Below, in pieces: positions 1 to 11,828 of a stretch of DNA of 64,000 nt. The notes beneath the pieces are model-generated. The model had not been told where the DNA came from, searched no databases, and saw only the letters and a list, made by a program, of their open reading frames with translations. This DNA is from Physcia stellaris (lineage: Eukaryota > Ascomycota > Lecanoromycetes > Caliciales > Physciaceae), in the NCBI GenBank assembly GCA_018902385.1, contig JABSSW010000036.1, positions 310,001-374,000 of the forward strand. The letters are read 5' to 3'. Every line of letters starts with the position of its first letter. The stretch's first letter is position 1. The position numbers were made by a program, and so were the translations under genes.

Positions 1-1298
1 ACCAATCGCACTCATCACCACAAGCGATCTCAGTCTAAGTCACCATGGCGAGCCTAGCGAGCTTAGCTACCCGTTCCCGTTACCCAGTTGGGTAAATTCG
101 TAAACAAGCTTTCTGTTAGTTCCAGATTGAGATGATGAGATCTTCCCATCTTGTCCCTGATCCCTTTTTCCAGCTTCACGCTTCACGCGCATTCAACAGA
201 AACAGTCGCTGCTGGGTAGCAACAAATCTGAATTCATGAGTACTTGTGACAAGGTGCTCGATTCGATAAGACGTCTCATAGCTGAAACACCCAAGACCTA
301 TTGGGACGAGTATTGCAAATGACGTTGCAGTCTCAGCTGCTTTCCAGCAAGCCACCCTACCGCTTTTGTCACGACAGGTAGCCCTGTGGGCCAATGATCT
401 ACACTTCTTGCGTTCAGCGGATTTATATGGTTCGGCAATACCGCTAGTCCTGGAGTTTCGATTGTGCATCGTCAAACCTTAAAGATCGACTACCGAGCTG
501 GGTACCTTATGTCATGTCACTGTCATGCGCGACGATCAGCTTCTTCCAGGTCCTAAGACGTGCAATGTCAATCCCCCAAAAGACGCACCGACAAGCGACT
601 CATTCCAGGCTATGCTCGTCCTACATAGATTAGCAGCCCCTTACCCGAAACACACTGCGTCCATACTTTGCATTAGATGGTATTGAATTCAACAAGGAGA
701 ACGCCTCCCAATCCGAATTTGCCAATAGACCATTCATTGTATACTCCTGACCCTGGAGACAGCCAGCCACCATGGATAATCTAGGGGGGCCACTGTTGCG
801 CCAGCCGCTCTTACAGCTCACTGAATGACGCCACTGATCACAAAAGAAGTGTCGGGGTCGTGGGTACTCCATCAAACCGGGACTAGAAGATCAGCATGAG
901 GAAATTGACTTATTCCATTCAATTGGCGGGCGGAATCGAATGGAATGCAAAGAATTGGGGCGCTACGGATGTGGATCGATAAATTATCATCATTGCTGAT
1001 CCCGAGGGGTAGTGTCGTCAAGCTATCGTCTACCGCTTGATATGTACTCTGGTGCCGTCTCCAGGTACAATCTATGTCCACTCGTCGTTCTTCTCATTCC
1101 TATAGAGTACACCGGACCTGTTGCAATCCCCTCACAATCTGTTGTAGCATGCTAGGTCTTCGACGTAGCCCTTTCAGTAAGAGATTCACTATCCACTTCT
1201 CAGATAGTCATGCTTCCTGTCTCTAAAGCTAAGCACTCAATCCTACAGGCAGAAGATCTTCTAGAAATACAGATTCGTTGGAGTACACATCAAACACC
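1..1298. other. Gene-free 5' flank
   Basis: Only short overlapping open frames without codon bias, domains or splice logic are present, so I call no gene here. The last few hundred bases presumably hold the promoter and 5' leader of the NACHT-TPR gene that starts near 1299. A TTG-initiated extension of that frame at 1278 is not needed, because an ATG lies at 1299. Confidence 0.5.
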
Positions 1299-4200
1299 AT
1301 GGGAAATGAATCTTTGACCAATGGGCATAGCCATGAGATGGCAGGCAAGGCGACGAGGGTGCCAGAAAAAATCCTCACTACAAAGCCACTGGAGAACGGT
1401 TTGGGTGATGGCGGTGCATCGTACCATGATAACTATGCCAGTACCACCAGCAGCCATGGCAAGTAAAAGTTTTGCCTTGCTATCCAAAACATTCTTTGGT
1501 ACTGACTGGCTTTGTAGATTATGAAGCCGATGAAACCACAGCTTCTTTGCAGGAGTCTGTAATCATTGTTCGCCGAAAGTTTGTTAACGAGCTCGACGAC
1601 GTCGAGGACTCAAGTATTGAAAGCGTCGTCATTGAGAATGTTCTTGAATTCATTGAGAGGCAGCGTCTCATACACATGCCTCACCGGGGCAGTCATTGGG
1701 ACAAAGTACTGAAATGGGCCGAGTTCTTTGCTTTGCAGGTATCGCGCTATGCTGCCGCTGCAGAGCCCTTTGCATCAGAAAGCAAAGCCGCCGCGAAGCT
1801 GATTTGGACAGCCTCAAAATCTTTACTTAATGTGAGTCTCTTGACCCTGCTCGTCATTATTGCTGACAATCGAAGCTCGGTCCCGATAATGCTATGGCTC
1901 TTGAAGTAGCCTTTGGACAGTTTTATCGTCTTGGCTTATCGATATCGAGTCTCTTGCGAGACAGCACTCTCCTCTCTGCCAGCAACGAAATTCGGAGAGA
2001 GGTAGGCCAGACCCTAAACATTGTCCTTCTCCTAGTCCGGGATGTCACATTCTACTACCGCCTGAGGCTCCGCAGCTCCGCACAAGAGACAAGCTTTGAC
2101 TTCAACGGAGCTTTCGGTGGGCAAATTGCAAGTTTCCAGAAGCACAAGAACCACATCGTGGACGCGATGTGGAAGCAAGCCCTTGGTGATGGAGCTGCCA
2201 CGGAATACCGAGTTCTTCGTAGATGGCTTAATCCCTACGATGAAAATTGAGGAGTTCGCACCTGGTAACCGAGAGGAGTTTACGTGTGAATGGTTTCAGA
2301 GTCATCTGCTTTCGTTCTCTCGCGGTAAGAGTGACACACTCGCGGTCCATGCTCCGGCTGGCTGTGGGAAGTCAGTGCTATCAAAATGGATCGTGGAACG
2401 ATTGCAAAGACCCATAGGCAAAAAGTCCTACGTGACGCTCTCCTGCACACTAGGTAAGTTCTTCTTATACTCTCTTCATAACTCACACGCGCCGGACATG
2501 AATGAGTCCAAAATGAAACAATGCCTTGCCAAACCTAGCCTCCCCATTTGTGGAACTTTGGTCTGAATCTATCGCGAGTGGAGCTTAGTCTTGTCTGAAT
2601 CGGACAGACATCTCTTCGTTCTCGAATCAGTACTCGACCTTGTCCAGGGCGGCTCTTTGTCGGACTTGATTGAAGAATGTGCTAACACGTGATGAAGATT
2701 CCGATGTACCCGCGGAGAACAGCTCAGTCTCAGTCGTCAAGCGTTTGTTGTTACAAATGCTCGAGATCAATATCGGCCACAGGAGACTATTCGAGGACTT
2801 AGCTGCGGCGCGTCGCGCAGGTGCATCGAGTGACGTGAGCAAGGTCGAAGATCTGTTGTGGAAATGTCTGGGCACCGGCGTACGACACATGCATGACAAC
2901 AGTCATACTATGATCGTCGTCGATGGTCTCGATGAGATAAAAGGCGGCGAAAAGGCTGCCACAGCAGTTGTAAAGAAGTTGGGTTTACTCTCGGCCGAAC
3001 ACCCACATATTCAGCTGATTACCATGTCGCGGCACTCGGCCTTGAAGCCCGAAAAGGGCAAGATCGATTCTTTTCAGATCTCACCAGACCACACACATGA
3101 GGACCTCCGAGCGGTGATTGACCACAACCTTGGCAATTGCAAGTACTTCCGCAGCCGCAGCGAACACGGACGAGAGAACCTCGTTGAGCAACTACTTCAT
3201 GCAGCAAAAGGAAACTTTCTATGGGCTGTCCTCACCGCAGAGCTCGTTAAACGAGAAAGCTCATCCGAGGACAGCCTTAACAAAGCGGTCAAGGCAGCCA
3301 AGGAGGCGCCGTTGACTCTTGACGCTACAATAGCCAAGTTAACAAATACCATAGACTTCAGCAAACCGAAACCCAATCTGCTATTATCATTGATGCTTGT
3401 AGCTAGTCGACCCCTGACGCTATTGGAGATCAAGCAGTTGACCCAAATAGACCTTGCAAAACGGGAGTTTCGAGAGCGAAAATCGGATATCAAACAAGAG
3501 ATCAACGCAGCTTTCGGTATTTTGGTGACGGTTCAAGATAACTTCGTCCGATTCAACCACTCGACTGTCCGGTCGTACATGATCCAGATTCAGGAAGAAG
3601 GGAAGAGGATGCGCACTCGCCAATGTGCGCAAAGCGACATGGTTACGAGGTTACTTGCATATTGCCATTTTAATCTTCCTACTAACAAAGAGCCTGTGTT
3701 TGATCTTGCTGAAAAGCATGAGACTGATAGCTCATTCTCATCACATGCGCTTCTGGAGTACGCTGTTCGCAACTGGACGATACATTTTCAGTCTTCGACA
3801 ATGTGCCAAAAAATCGAAGCACTTCAATTAAGTGAAGACTTTAAGGCAATGTTCCCAACTGGCACTCAGCTCGTCGTGCTGGAATGGACCTGTTGGGAAT
3901 CAGATACATCCGAGGCTCTCAATATAATGGACGTTGCGCTGCGTGTTCGGAGAGCGGCATTGCCGGAGAACAATGTGGCCGTCCTTCAAAATCTCATTGT
4001 CTGTGGTACCCTTTGGAGAGAAAAGAAAGACATAACCCAAGCTGCAGACTGCTTTTACCGCGCCTCCGTTATTGGACAACAAACGCTCAATAAGTTCCAC
4101 ACTGTGACTGCTTCCTGCACTACTGTCTTCTTGACGATCACAGAATCGATGACGGTATCAAGCAGAACAGAAGTCGCCACACGGAAGGAGAAGATGCTCA

Positions 4201-7200
4201 TCTACACAATTGACGTAGGTTTTTTCATAGCTTCACCTTGCTTTCCCGATCTCCAACCCACTATTAGAGATGTCGCAGGAGTATTCCGCACGCGAACCAC
4301 TTCTTTGTACCCTAACGCTTACCCGAGAGTGGGAAGGCTGACCTAAGATTGACCAGATGTACAAGCACCAGCACGGGAAGACGCACGATTTGGTGATTCA
4401 CCATTACAAAAAGCTCGCCCAACTGTATGTTGCTATCCATGAAGAACATAGGGCTGAGACAATCTGGCGCGAACTCCGGGAGATTGTCATTATTCGATTT
4501 GGCAAAGGGTCCGAAGAAGAAATTAGTATATCAGAGAGTCTCACTGTTGTTCTCAAGAGGAGTGAGAAGAAAACAGACGTCATTGAGTATGAGCAAGGTA
4601 TCTTTGACATAATCACCGAGCTTGATGTGTGGAATATCCGGCGTATCAGGCATACAATCGAGCTAGCTCTTTCCTACGAAGCACGCGGCGAAATGCTTCT
4701 AGCGGAGGAAACCTTCGTAATCCTGTGGCGACGGCTAACAGAACAGTGCCATCATTCACATCACCACCATGGCGTTGATATCCATATCCATGTCATCGAC
4801 GTTGTCATTGAGTACGTGCGCTTTTTACAACGCCGCGACCGCTATGAGGAGGCTTCTAATGTTCTCATCTGTATTTGGACGGAGTATGAAGAGTATGATT
4901 TCGAGTCTGAAATCATCTTTCTTCGCCTCAAGACCGTGGGAGAGCTCATGCGCACAGTGAGTTTGTTTTCAGTGGCGGTGTTGGTTTTTAAAAAGTGTTG
5001 TGCCTGGTTCAGGTCGCATGGCAAGCAAGAGCACGCAGCTTCATGCGAAAAGCTCATTACTGTCACCGTTGAGCGGATCACCGAAATTACCACAGCCAAG
5101 ACTACTACGACCAGGTCAGATACCACCACGATCATGTCCGAGACTGTGATGAAGGAAATCGTTGAATCTACATTATCCAGCAGCACCATCAATACAGAAA
5201 CGATTTCCGTCTGTAAGAGTCTCATCTCCCGTTACATGGAGTCGCAACAATGGGTTCAAGCTATTGAAACTTCGAAAAAGACGCTGCTGGTAATCTGGAG
5301 ATCAGTCATCTCTGGAAGCGGTACTATTGCATTACCCAGAGATTTCGGTGCAGGTGCAATCGATATAGCAATCAGTCTTGCCATATGTTATCGTCGCTCC
5401 CATCACTTCTATGACGCCGAGCAGATCTACATACGGGTTTATAGAGCTTGCCGCAATTCTTGTCGGATTAATGATGACCGCTTGGAAACAGCTTACACGA
5501 CTCTGGTCAAGTTTTATGAGGACCATAAGCATTGGCACAAGATGATCGAGATTCATCAAGAGATCCTCGAGGAGTACCGAAGACACCTGGGTGCCAGTCA
5601 CCAGCTCACGATTCGCACGTTGTACATCCTAGGATCTCTAACTGCCGAACACGGCCACGGTCACGCTGTTGACTATTATGAGGAGATTACAAGGGTCCTC
5701 AACCTCGACTCGCACATTTGCCACCATGATGCTATCAAAGCCATGACGTTCATCTGCCAGTACCACTACGAGGCTGGTCATTGGCAGAAGCTGCAGAAAG
5801 TCTGCAAAGTGCTATGGGAAACCTGGAAGGGCCAACACCATGGTCACGACCAGTTCACTGTGGAGTTTGTTGAAAAACTTTACTTCCGCTATCGCTATGT
5901 ACTGGAGCAGCACGTTCATTGTGAGCTTACAGTTCTGCGTGAACTTACCATCGAGTACCGTAACACATGCCGTAAGATCTATGGGGTAACAGCTACCATT
6001 ACGCTTATGGCCACGTACGAGCTGGCTCAGATCTGTATGCGAAGCGAAAAGTACACCCATGAAGCTATCACGATGTACGAAGAAGTCCTTACGCATACCA
6101 AGTCTACCACGACCCAAAGCGTTATCTCTACGACGACGATAACATCGGTCCGACAGAGGTTGACTGAGGCCTATGTTTCCGTTTGCAAGCATGAGTCTGT
6201 GTCGACTACTACCATAGAGCGGGCTGTCAAGGTACTTATCGAACGTTATGAACACTTACGGGTCAGTCTTGGTTGGGCTCATGTCGAAACTTTGACTACA
6301 CTTCGTGAGGTTATTCTCTTGCATATAAAGTCGAAGAGGCAAGACTCGCACGCCATCGTAGTAGGATTACTCCTTGAAGCAGCAACCCAGATTATTATCA
6401 AGGAGAAACGCTCCCAGACACTTCACGAGGCGGGCCGCACTCTTGGGGATATCTTCCTCAGCTTTGGCATGTCTCAAGTTGCTCTCGAGGTGATTCACGA
6501 AATACGCTTACAGATCACTACCGGCCTTGCATCGTCCAATAACAAGCACGGGATGAAAGTCGATAGGTCTGCAGGTAGACTATGTTTCGTCTTCCTTATT
6601 ACCCTTCAGCAGGTGATCAATGGCGCAGCATCCATCAGCTATTCTGAAGCGATGGCAGATTACTTGACGGAAAGTATTTTGTACGAGTCCTACGCACGCT
6701 CAACGAAGTCCTCTGGTACAGTCATCTTAGGTCACGTTGCCCGATTGCGCGCATTCCTTTCCAGCCATGAGCGAAATAGCCAGCGCGAGGTGCTAGAACG
6801 GCAATCATACGACGTTTTCATCAAGAAGTGGTCTATCAATGCCCGCTCACGTGAGATCGGCATGCTTTTCTACGTGTCCTTACTGGTCCAGATCGGCGAC
6901 AGTGTCCGCGACCTGGAAATCGGAAACGTCGCTTGCTCTGCCAGCGTGGTTGAGGTTCGCCGCCTCCTCAATGATGGTCAGGTTCACAAGGCTTATGAGG
7001 TCGCTGAGTGCGCACTGGACTTTATCACCCACCATCGTTCCTACCACCAATTGCAGAACATTGGGGCTGGTTTTGGCCTCTCGAGCCTTATGGCTGGCCG
7101 TGGTATTGATCGATCGATCGTTGCAAAGATCGAACCTAAGCTGCGTGAGAGCATGTACGAGTTGTCGCGGAAGGTTATCCGAGAAGTCCTCCAAGCCTGC

Positions 7201-8247
7201 AAGGACTCGAAGATTGATTTCGTGCGACTCAAGCTCCAAGAACTGAATGACCTCGTCGGACTCCTCGGCGAGCAACAAAACTTCGTAGATCTCGAGGTGA
7301 GCACCACCCACCCCCTTTCATTTCCCTCCAGCAATACCCTCCCAAAACTAATAAAAAAACACTCGTACTAATCCCAAAAACAGTACATCCTCACCCTCCT
7401 CTGGGCCTCGCGCGAAGTCCAAAAAACCTGGTCCCCACCAACCATCATCGCCCTGGGCCGCCTCCTCGTCTGCGCCCGCTACCTCACCGCAACCACCTCC
7501 TCAGCGCCGAACAAACAAGCCCAATCCTCCGCCCTCCGCCTCTGCGAAGACATCGTCTACAACATGCGCCGCACATGGGGCTCCCTGGACCCGAAAACGC
7601 TCGAAATGTCCACCCTGCTCTCGAGTGTATATACCAGCATGGGCCACCACCGTGAAGCGCAAGGCGTGCACGAGAACATCCTGCGCCTCGTCGCGGAAGG
7701 CGACGACGGCGACGACCGCACCCTCGACACCATGACGCCCGAGCGCGTGCTCGCGCAGCTGGAACTGCTGAAGCTGACCTTCCTCCGCTTGCACGGCTGG
7801 GACAAGAGCCCCGAGATCTATACCGAGCTGGTACACGATCTCAAATCGATGCCTGAGTATCAGAGCTGTAAGGCACTGCAAGCGGTGCCGGAGCCGAAGA
7901 AATGGAATCCCAAGGAGCGGGCTGATGAGGCGAAGGGGACGTTTCAGGCGCCGCGGGAGTGGGTTTTTGTCGAAGGGGAGGTGGTGGGTGAGGATGGGGT
8001 TGTGAGGGAGGGGGAGAGGAGGCCTGGGATGGGGCTGAGGAGGGCGACTAGTAATTGGGGGTTGGGGTTTGTGCAGCGGTTTTTGGGCGGGGAGCAGGAG
8101 GGGGAGCGGCGGTCGAAGAAGGAGAATGGGCTTGTGTATGGGAATGGGCACGGCAAGATCGGAGGTAAGAAGAATTACAGTTTTGACGGCGATGAGAAGG
8201 GGAGCGGATATGAGAGTTCGGGGGGGAAGGTGGCTGTGTATTATTAA
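1299..8247 (+). CDS. NACHT-TPR (NLR/STAND-like) receptor, about 2,100 aa
   Basis: This is a signal-transducing NTPase of the fungal NLR class, cytosolic by inference. Exons by splice phase: 1299-1404 or 1299-1440, 1518-1831, 1876-2453, 2698-4214, 4357-7296 and 7384-8247. The N-terminal helical region (1518-2240) resembles the uncharacterised N-terminal domain of fungal STAND proteins. NACHT follows: Walker A APAGCGKS (near 2350-2375), Walker B VVDGLDEI (near 2920-2940), a sensor-like ITMSRHS, and a winged-helix-like stretch (near 3380-3460). The rest is about 1,300 residues of degenerate TPR-type helical repeats with a His-rich (HHSHHHHG, near 4750) and a Thr/Ser-rich (near 5090-5200) insertion. 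The C-terminal 110 residues are Gly/Arg/Glu-rich. One extra base in 2243-2248 breaks the frame between WLNPYDE and EEFAPGNREE; both sides read as family sequence. An in-frame TGA near 4339 vanishes if intron 4 runs 4215-4356. The start exon is uncertain. Confidence 0.8.
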
Positions 8248-8665
8248 TCTGTATTGTCTAAATAGATACAGTTCTGTTTTATGGTGACTGTTTGAATACG
8301 TGAGATGTTTAATTTTCCCTGATAAACGTATGAGTGAAATCAAAGGATGGGTCACCAATGAAAAAAACAAACGCTACCAGTAGACGCACAGCCAATTCCG
8401 GTCCCAGAACCAGCCAGAGTCTATCGATCATGAAAGCGAGTGTTACTTGATTGTGAAGGTCTTTGGAACAGCTGCTTGGATACAGATAATTGACTATCAT
8501 GAATTCGTAAGTTCCTTTTCCATCCACTTAGCTACATCGCAATGGTAAGACTTCTCGTATCCGACAATCTCAAAGCGTGAAAGCCCAAAACCAGAGACAT
8601 CAATCAACAGGCTACATTTCACAACTTCCGCCACAGCCGTGCATGTCATGATTGCAAATTCATCC
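8248..8665. other. Shared convergent 3' region
   Basis: This 418-bp gap holds the 3' UTRs of the receptor (+) and of the crystallin-aerolysin gene (-). A degraded copy of its first part reappears near 12370-12610. An open minus-strand frame at 8497-8706 overlaps it and could be an unrecognised C-terminal extension of the pore-forming gene. Confidence 0.5.
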
Positions 8666-9973
8666 CTAAGCGAGCCTTGAAGCCTCCATGTGCCAAGTGA
8701 TATCACTCGTCAAGCTGCCAGAAAGTCTAAAGGTTATCATCTCTTCTCGTTTGTACCAATTGTTTTCTGCAGGATCGCGCACGCCATTCGGGACGGCATA
8801 GTCATACCACCTTGTCGCCCTCGTGTGATAGTCCGCGGGCGGGTATGTGCCGATACTCGCCGTTATATCTGCGACGAAATGCTTCTGGGCAGGCACGTTG
8901 AATTCCTGCTCAATTTCTACTGCGATCGTCTTGGAGCTGGTACGAGTGACGGTCTTGGTGGTGGTGAAGTCGTAAGTGAAGCCTATCTCGACCGTGGTTT
9001 CGGAAGTTGCAATGCCTTCGGCACCCGCCCTCTCGGTCTGTGTAAGTTTGATGGACATACCGGTGTGCTGCGAATCCGAGGTCTCAACGGTCAATGTTTG
9101 CGCTTCCTCTTGTCGGAGTCTAAGGGTAGTTTTCTGGGCGAGATCAGTACGATTGTCGCCGGCATGGTTAGAAGTGAACGAGGTCGAGTTGGCATTTGCC
9201 GACTTTGGAAGTTTGATGGGGTCGATGATCTCCTTCTTCGGGTCCTTACTCGACCACAAAAAACAACTGAGGGTGTCATCGAAGTCATAATCATCTAGGT
9301 TCCCGACTTCCTTGAAGCTTCCCCAGCCCTTGATGTTGTCGTATCGCTTGCCTGAGCCGTCTCGGTTTTGAATCAGCGTAACAGTCTGGCGATCAGTCAA
9401 AGCTTTCCAGCTTACAGCCGAGGTTGCGTCCTCGATCCACCAGCCGGACATGTTGATGAGCGTATCGCGCGGCCATTCATTTAGAAATATAGTGGCAAAG
9501 TTCCCCGTGCAGTTCGGATCAGCGAAAAACTGCACAGCGCCTTGCCACAAATCTACTTCGCGCCACCAGAAAGCCGCCGGATTATTCCTCATTTCGTTTG
9601 CCCGAAGTGAACCGGCCCTAGTCTGACCGGACCCTATGAGGTCCAATGTCCTCCCACCACCTTCAAGGCTGGCTGCGTTTGAAGGTTGGTTGGGTACATG
9701 ATCCGTGAATGTCATGACTGCGCCGACTGGCAGGTTCCAGGCAACCCACTCGGCATCATCAATCATCGAGTTGGGCAATCTTTGACGTCGATTGGCGACG
9801 TAGTCGTAGATGTTCAGATCGACTTGTTTGCTGTTCCAGCTTTCGCTTGCAAAGAGCCTCACCACGCCGGATGGGATGTAAGGAGGAGCAGGTGTTGGGA
9901 CCTCGAGGCTCCTCAGGTTGTTGACCTGCTCCAGCAAGCGAGACCTCTGTTCAGGAGTGTACACATTGTCCAT
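8666..9973 (-). CDS. Betagamma-crystallin/aerolysin-like pore-forming protein, 435 aa
   Basis: Single-exon call from the ATG at 9973; an upstream TTG at 10018 is not used. Residues about 36-240 form two beta-rich halves with aromatic-rich motifs (VRLFASESW near 38, AVQFFADPNCTGNF near 146) that resemble betagamma-crystallin repeats. Residues about 280-430 are Thr/Ser-rich alternating beta strands (TTVEIGFTYDFTTTKTVT near 326, then KTIAVEIEQEFNVPA), the pattern of an aerolysin-type transmembrane hairpin followed by a returning strand. Animal betagamma-CAT proteins pair the same two modules; I infer analogy, not orthology. No signal peptide is visible, so a cytosolic location or non-classical release is likely. 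It lies tail to tail with the NACHT-TPR gene. A second open frame at 8497-8706 (motif SLRDEFAIMTCTAVAE) might be a true C-terminus reached by an unseen intron or frame change. Membrane insertion is inferred. Confidence 0.6.
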   Translation of the reverse strand: MDNVYTPEQRSRLLEQVNNLRSLEVPTPAPPYIPSGVVRLFASESWNSKQVDLNIYDYVANRRQRLPNSMIDDAEWVAWNLPVGAVMTFTDHVPNQPSNAASLEGGGRTLDLIGSGQTRAGSLRANEMRNNPAAFWWREVDLWQGAVQFFADPNCTGNFATIFLNEWPRDTLINMSGWWIEDATSAVSWKALTDRQTVTLIQNRDGSGKRYDNIKGWGSFKEVGNLDDYDFDDTLSCFLWSSKDPKKEIIDPIKLPKSANANSTSFTSNHAGDNRTDLAQKTTLRLRQEEAQTLTVETSDSQHTGMSIKLTQTERAGAEGIATSETTVEIGFTYDFTTTKTVTRTSSKTIAVEIEQEFNVPAQKHFVADITASIGTYPPADYHTRATRWYDYAVPNGVRDPAENNWYKREEMITFRLSGSLTSDITWHMEASRLA

Positions 9974-11705
9974 GTCGGGTAAGTGATATGATGAACGTTG
10001 GATGGGCAGACTGTGCAAGAAGATCCTGTTAGGCTTGATACTCGAGATATCGAGAGTGAATGGTTAGATACACGAGGTAGGAGGAACTCTAGCAGACGTC
10101 GAAGGTGGGAGACTTTATGCAGTTGTGAAAATGCCTCACACCATCAAGCCATGGAGGAAAATGCAGAGCTTGCACAGGCATATGCTATCTCGTTCTGATC
10201 TGCACAGGACGTTCACATGAACATTCAGATGCATACACTATTAAGCTGCATATCAACGCCGAAAACGCGAGAAAGGTTTTCCGAGAAAGGCTTTCTGCTT
10301 TCTTCGTGCATTCTCCGCATGCGCAGTGTCCTTATTGCTTCTGCATGCATAGAACTTGGGGTTGCATTTGTAGAGATGCAAGTGTTGATAAGTGATTGCG
10401 AGCCATAGACTGCTCACACATGCCGTTCCGAGCACATCATCGGTACATGTGTTGGTCGAGGATCAGGCGGTCCTATTACAAGATCCAACAAGATGCCTCT
10501 AATGACTCGTGGTCGAAACCGAAGGTACAGCCCATGTGCCGAATCCTGGAATCTCGTGCTTTAGAGTAGCTGTAACCGTGGGGTTGGCATCTACCAAGGA
10601 TTCTCGTGGGCTTCGATCTTCGTGCGCTCAACTTTCGGCCAACGAAGATCCGTAATCGGAGCCTGCTCCACGGATTACGGCACGATCTCTTCGGAAGAAA
10701 TCAGTTTGAGTCGTTCGCTCCTTCTTTTTCGGCGGCTCGACTAGTGCTGGCCTCGACAGGAAAAGACTCAGTATCATCAAGTCAGCAGTCGAACGGTCGG
10801 TTTGCTAGCAAGGAGGTCTATTTTTTGCTAGAGATATATCTTTCCCTAGCAGAGACGACGCACGACAACGGCGGGCGCTATTGTATGTGCGTTTCGACAT
10901 TCACCGAGGGGTCTCGGGTCGCAATGCATAGTACACTGAGAAGGATGACGCGGTGGTCGTGGACGTATAATGCTGCTTTCAAAGGCGCAAAGATATGCTC
11001 GAGGTCCAAAAGAGGCACCGCTTGTGCAAAGCTGAGGAGTGCGCTAAAAGCCCAATATCTTGGCACATCAGGATATATGGTGCTTAGAGGAGCTCTGTGA
11101 ATGTGGAAGGAACATGTGAACACCATGACGTGGAGTCGTACGGCATAGTCCATTAATTTGCTGGAGGGTTGGTGTAGAAGCAACACCACAAAACGCAAGT
11201 CGCTCAAAAAGCTAACGGGGCCACCATCGGGAGGGTTTGGGAAGATCACCGATGCCATTGACTGCGGGAGGCCGTATTGGCAGCTTGTTTGTACGACGAT
11301 AGAAGAGCAGAGTGGAGCGGGGAAGTTACGGTAGAAGCGCCTCCGAGCGAGAATGCTGATCCCCAAAGATTGAAGCAATGGCGATCAGGTTTCCTACATC
11401 CCAAAGATACATGGAGTAAAGTCTCGCGCTAGCGGGCACTATGTACTTAGTCATCGATCCCGTCCCGGCGTTTAACTCTATTTGTGGCTAGCTTTAATCT
11501 CCGCTCCAGTCTCGAGCCTGAACCGAGCGACCCTCAGCTCGGGCTCTTCCGATTTTCGTCAGGTAATCCACCAGGAGGCAGATTCTTTCCCCGAGCTGCA
11601 GGTGGCTAAAGCAAAATCCGACTTTCCTCAACATCGCACTCGATCATGCAACAATCATACTTGCAGTCGCTGCGCTCGGCCCGTTGCGATAGCTGCATGC
11701 CAACG

Positions 11706-11828
11706 CAGTACGGAGACCCACACCATAAGTTCTGTCAGGAGGGTTAGGGTCTGGCGCGTTATTTGCGGACAGAATCTTGCTCAACCCTAACCCAGCTGAC
11801 AGAACTAATGGTGTCAGTCTCCGTACTG
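11706..11828. repeat. 123-bp inverted repeat with telomere-like motifs
   Basis: Left arm 11706-11750 begins CAGTACGGAGAC and ends GGGTTAGGG. Right arm 11783-11828 is its near-perfect reverse complement, beginning AACCCTAACCC and ending GTCTCCGTACTG. The arms are about 45 bp with a handful of mismatches; the loop is about 32 bp. The inner ends carry TTAGGG/CCCTAA, the usual telomere unit of filamentous fungi. It could be a miniature inverted-repeat element, a scar of telomere-related repair, or a strong hairpin transcript. No clear target duplication is seen. Confidence 0.75.

Noticed and set aside
7501-8370. 289-codon minus-strand open frame opposite the receptor's last exon
   Set aside because: Pro/Leu-rich shadow produced by the C-to-G skew of the sense exon; the plus strand reads family sequence continuous with upstream exons.
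10606-11100. 164-codon plus-strand frame in the gene-poor stretch
   Set aside because: No motif, no codon bias, and a 166-codon antisense frame overlaps it; nothing favours either.
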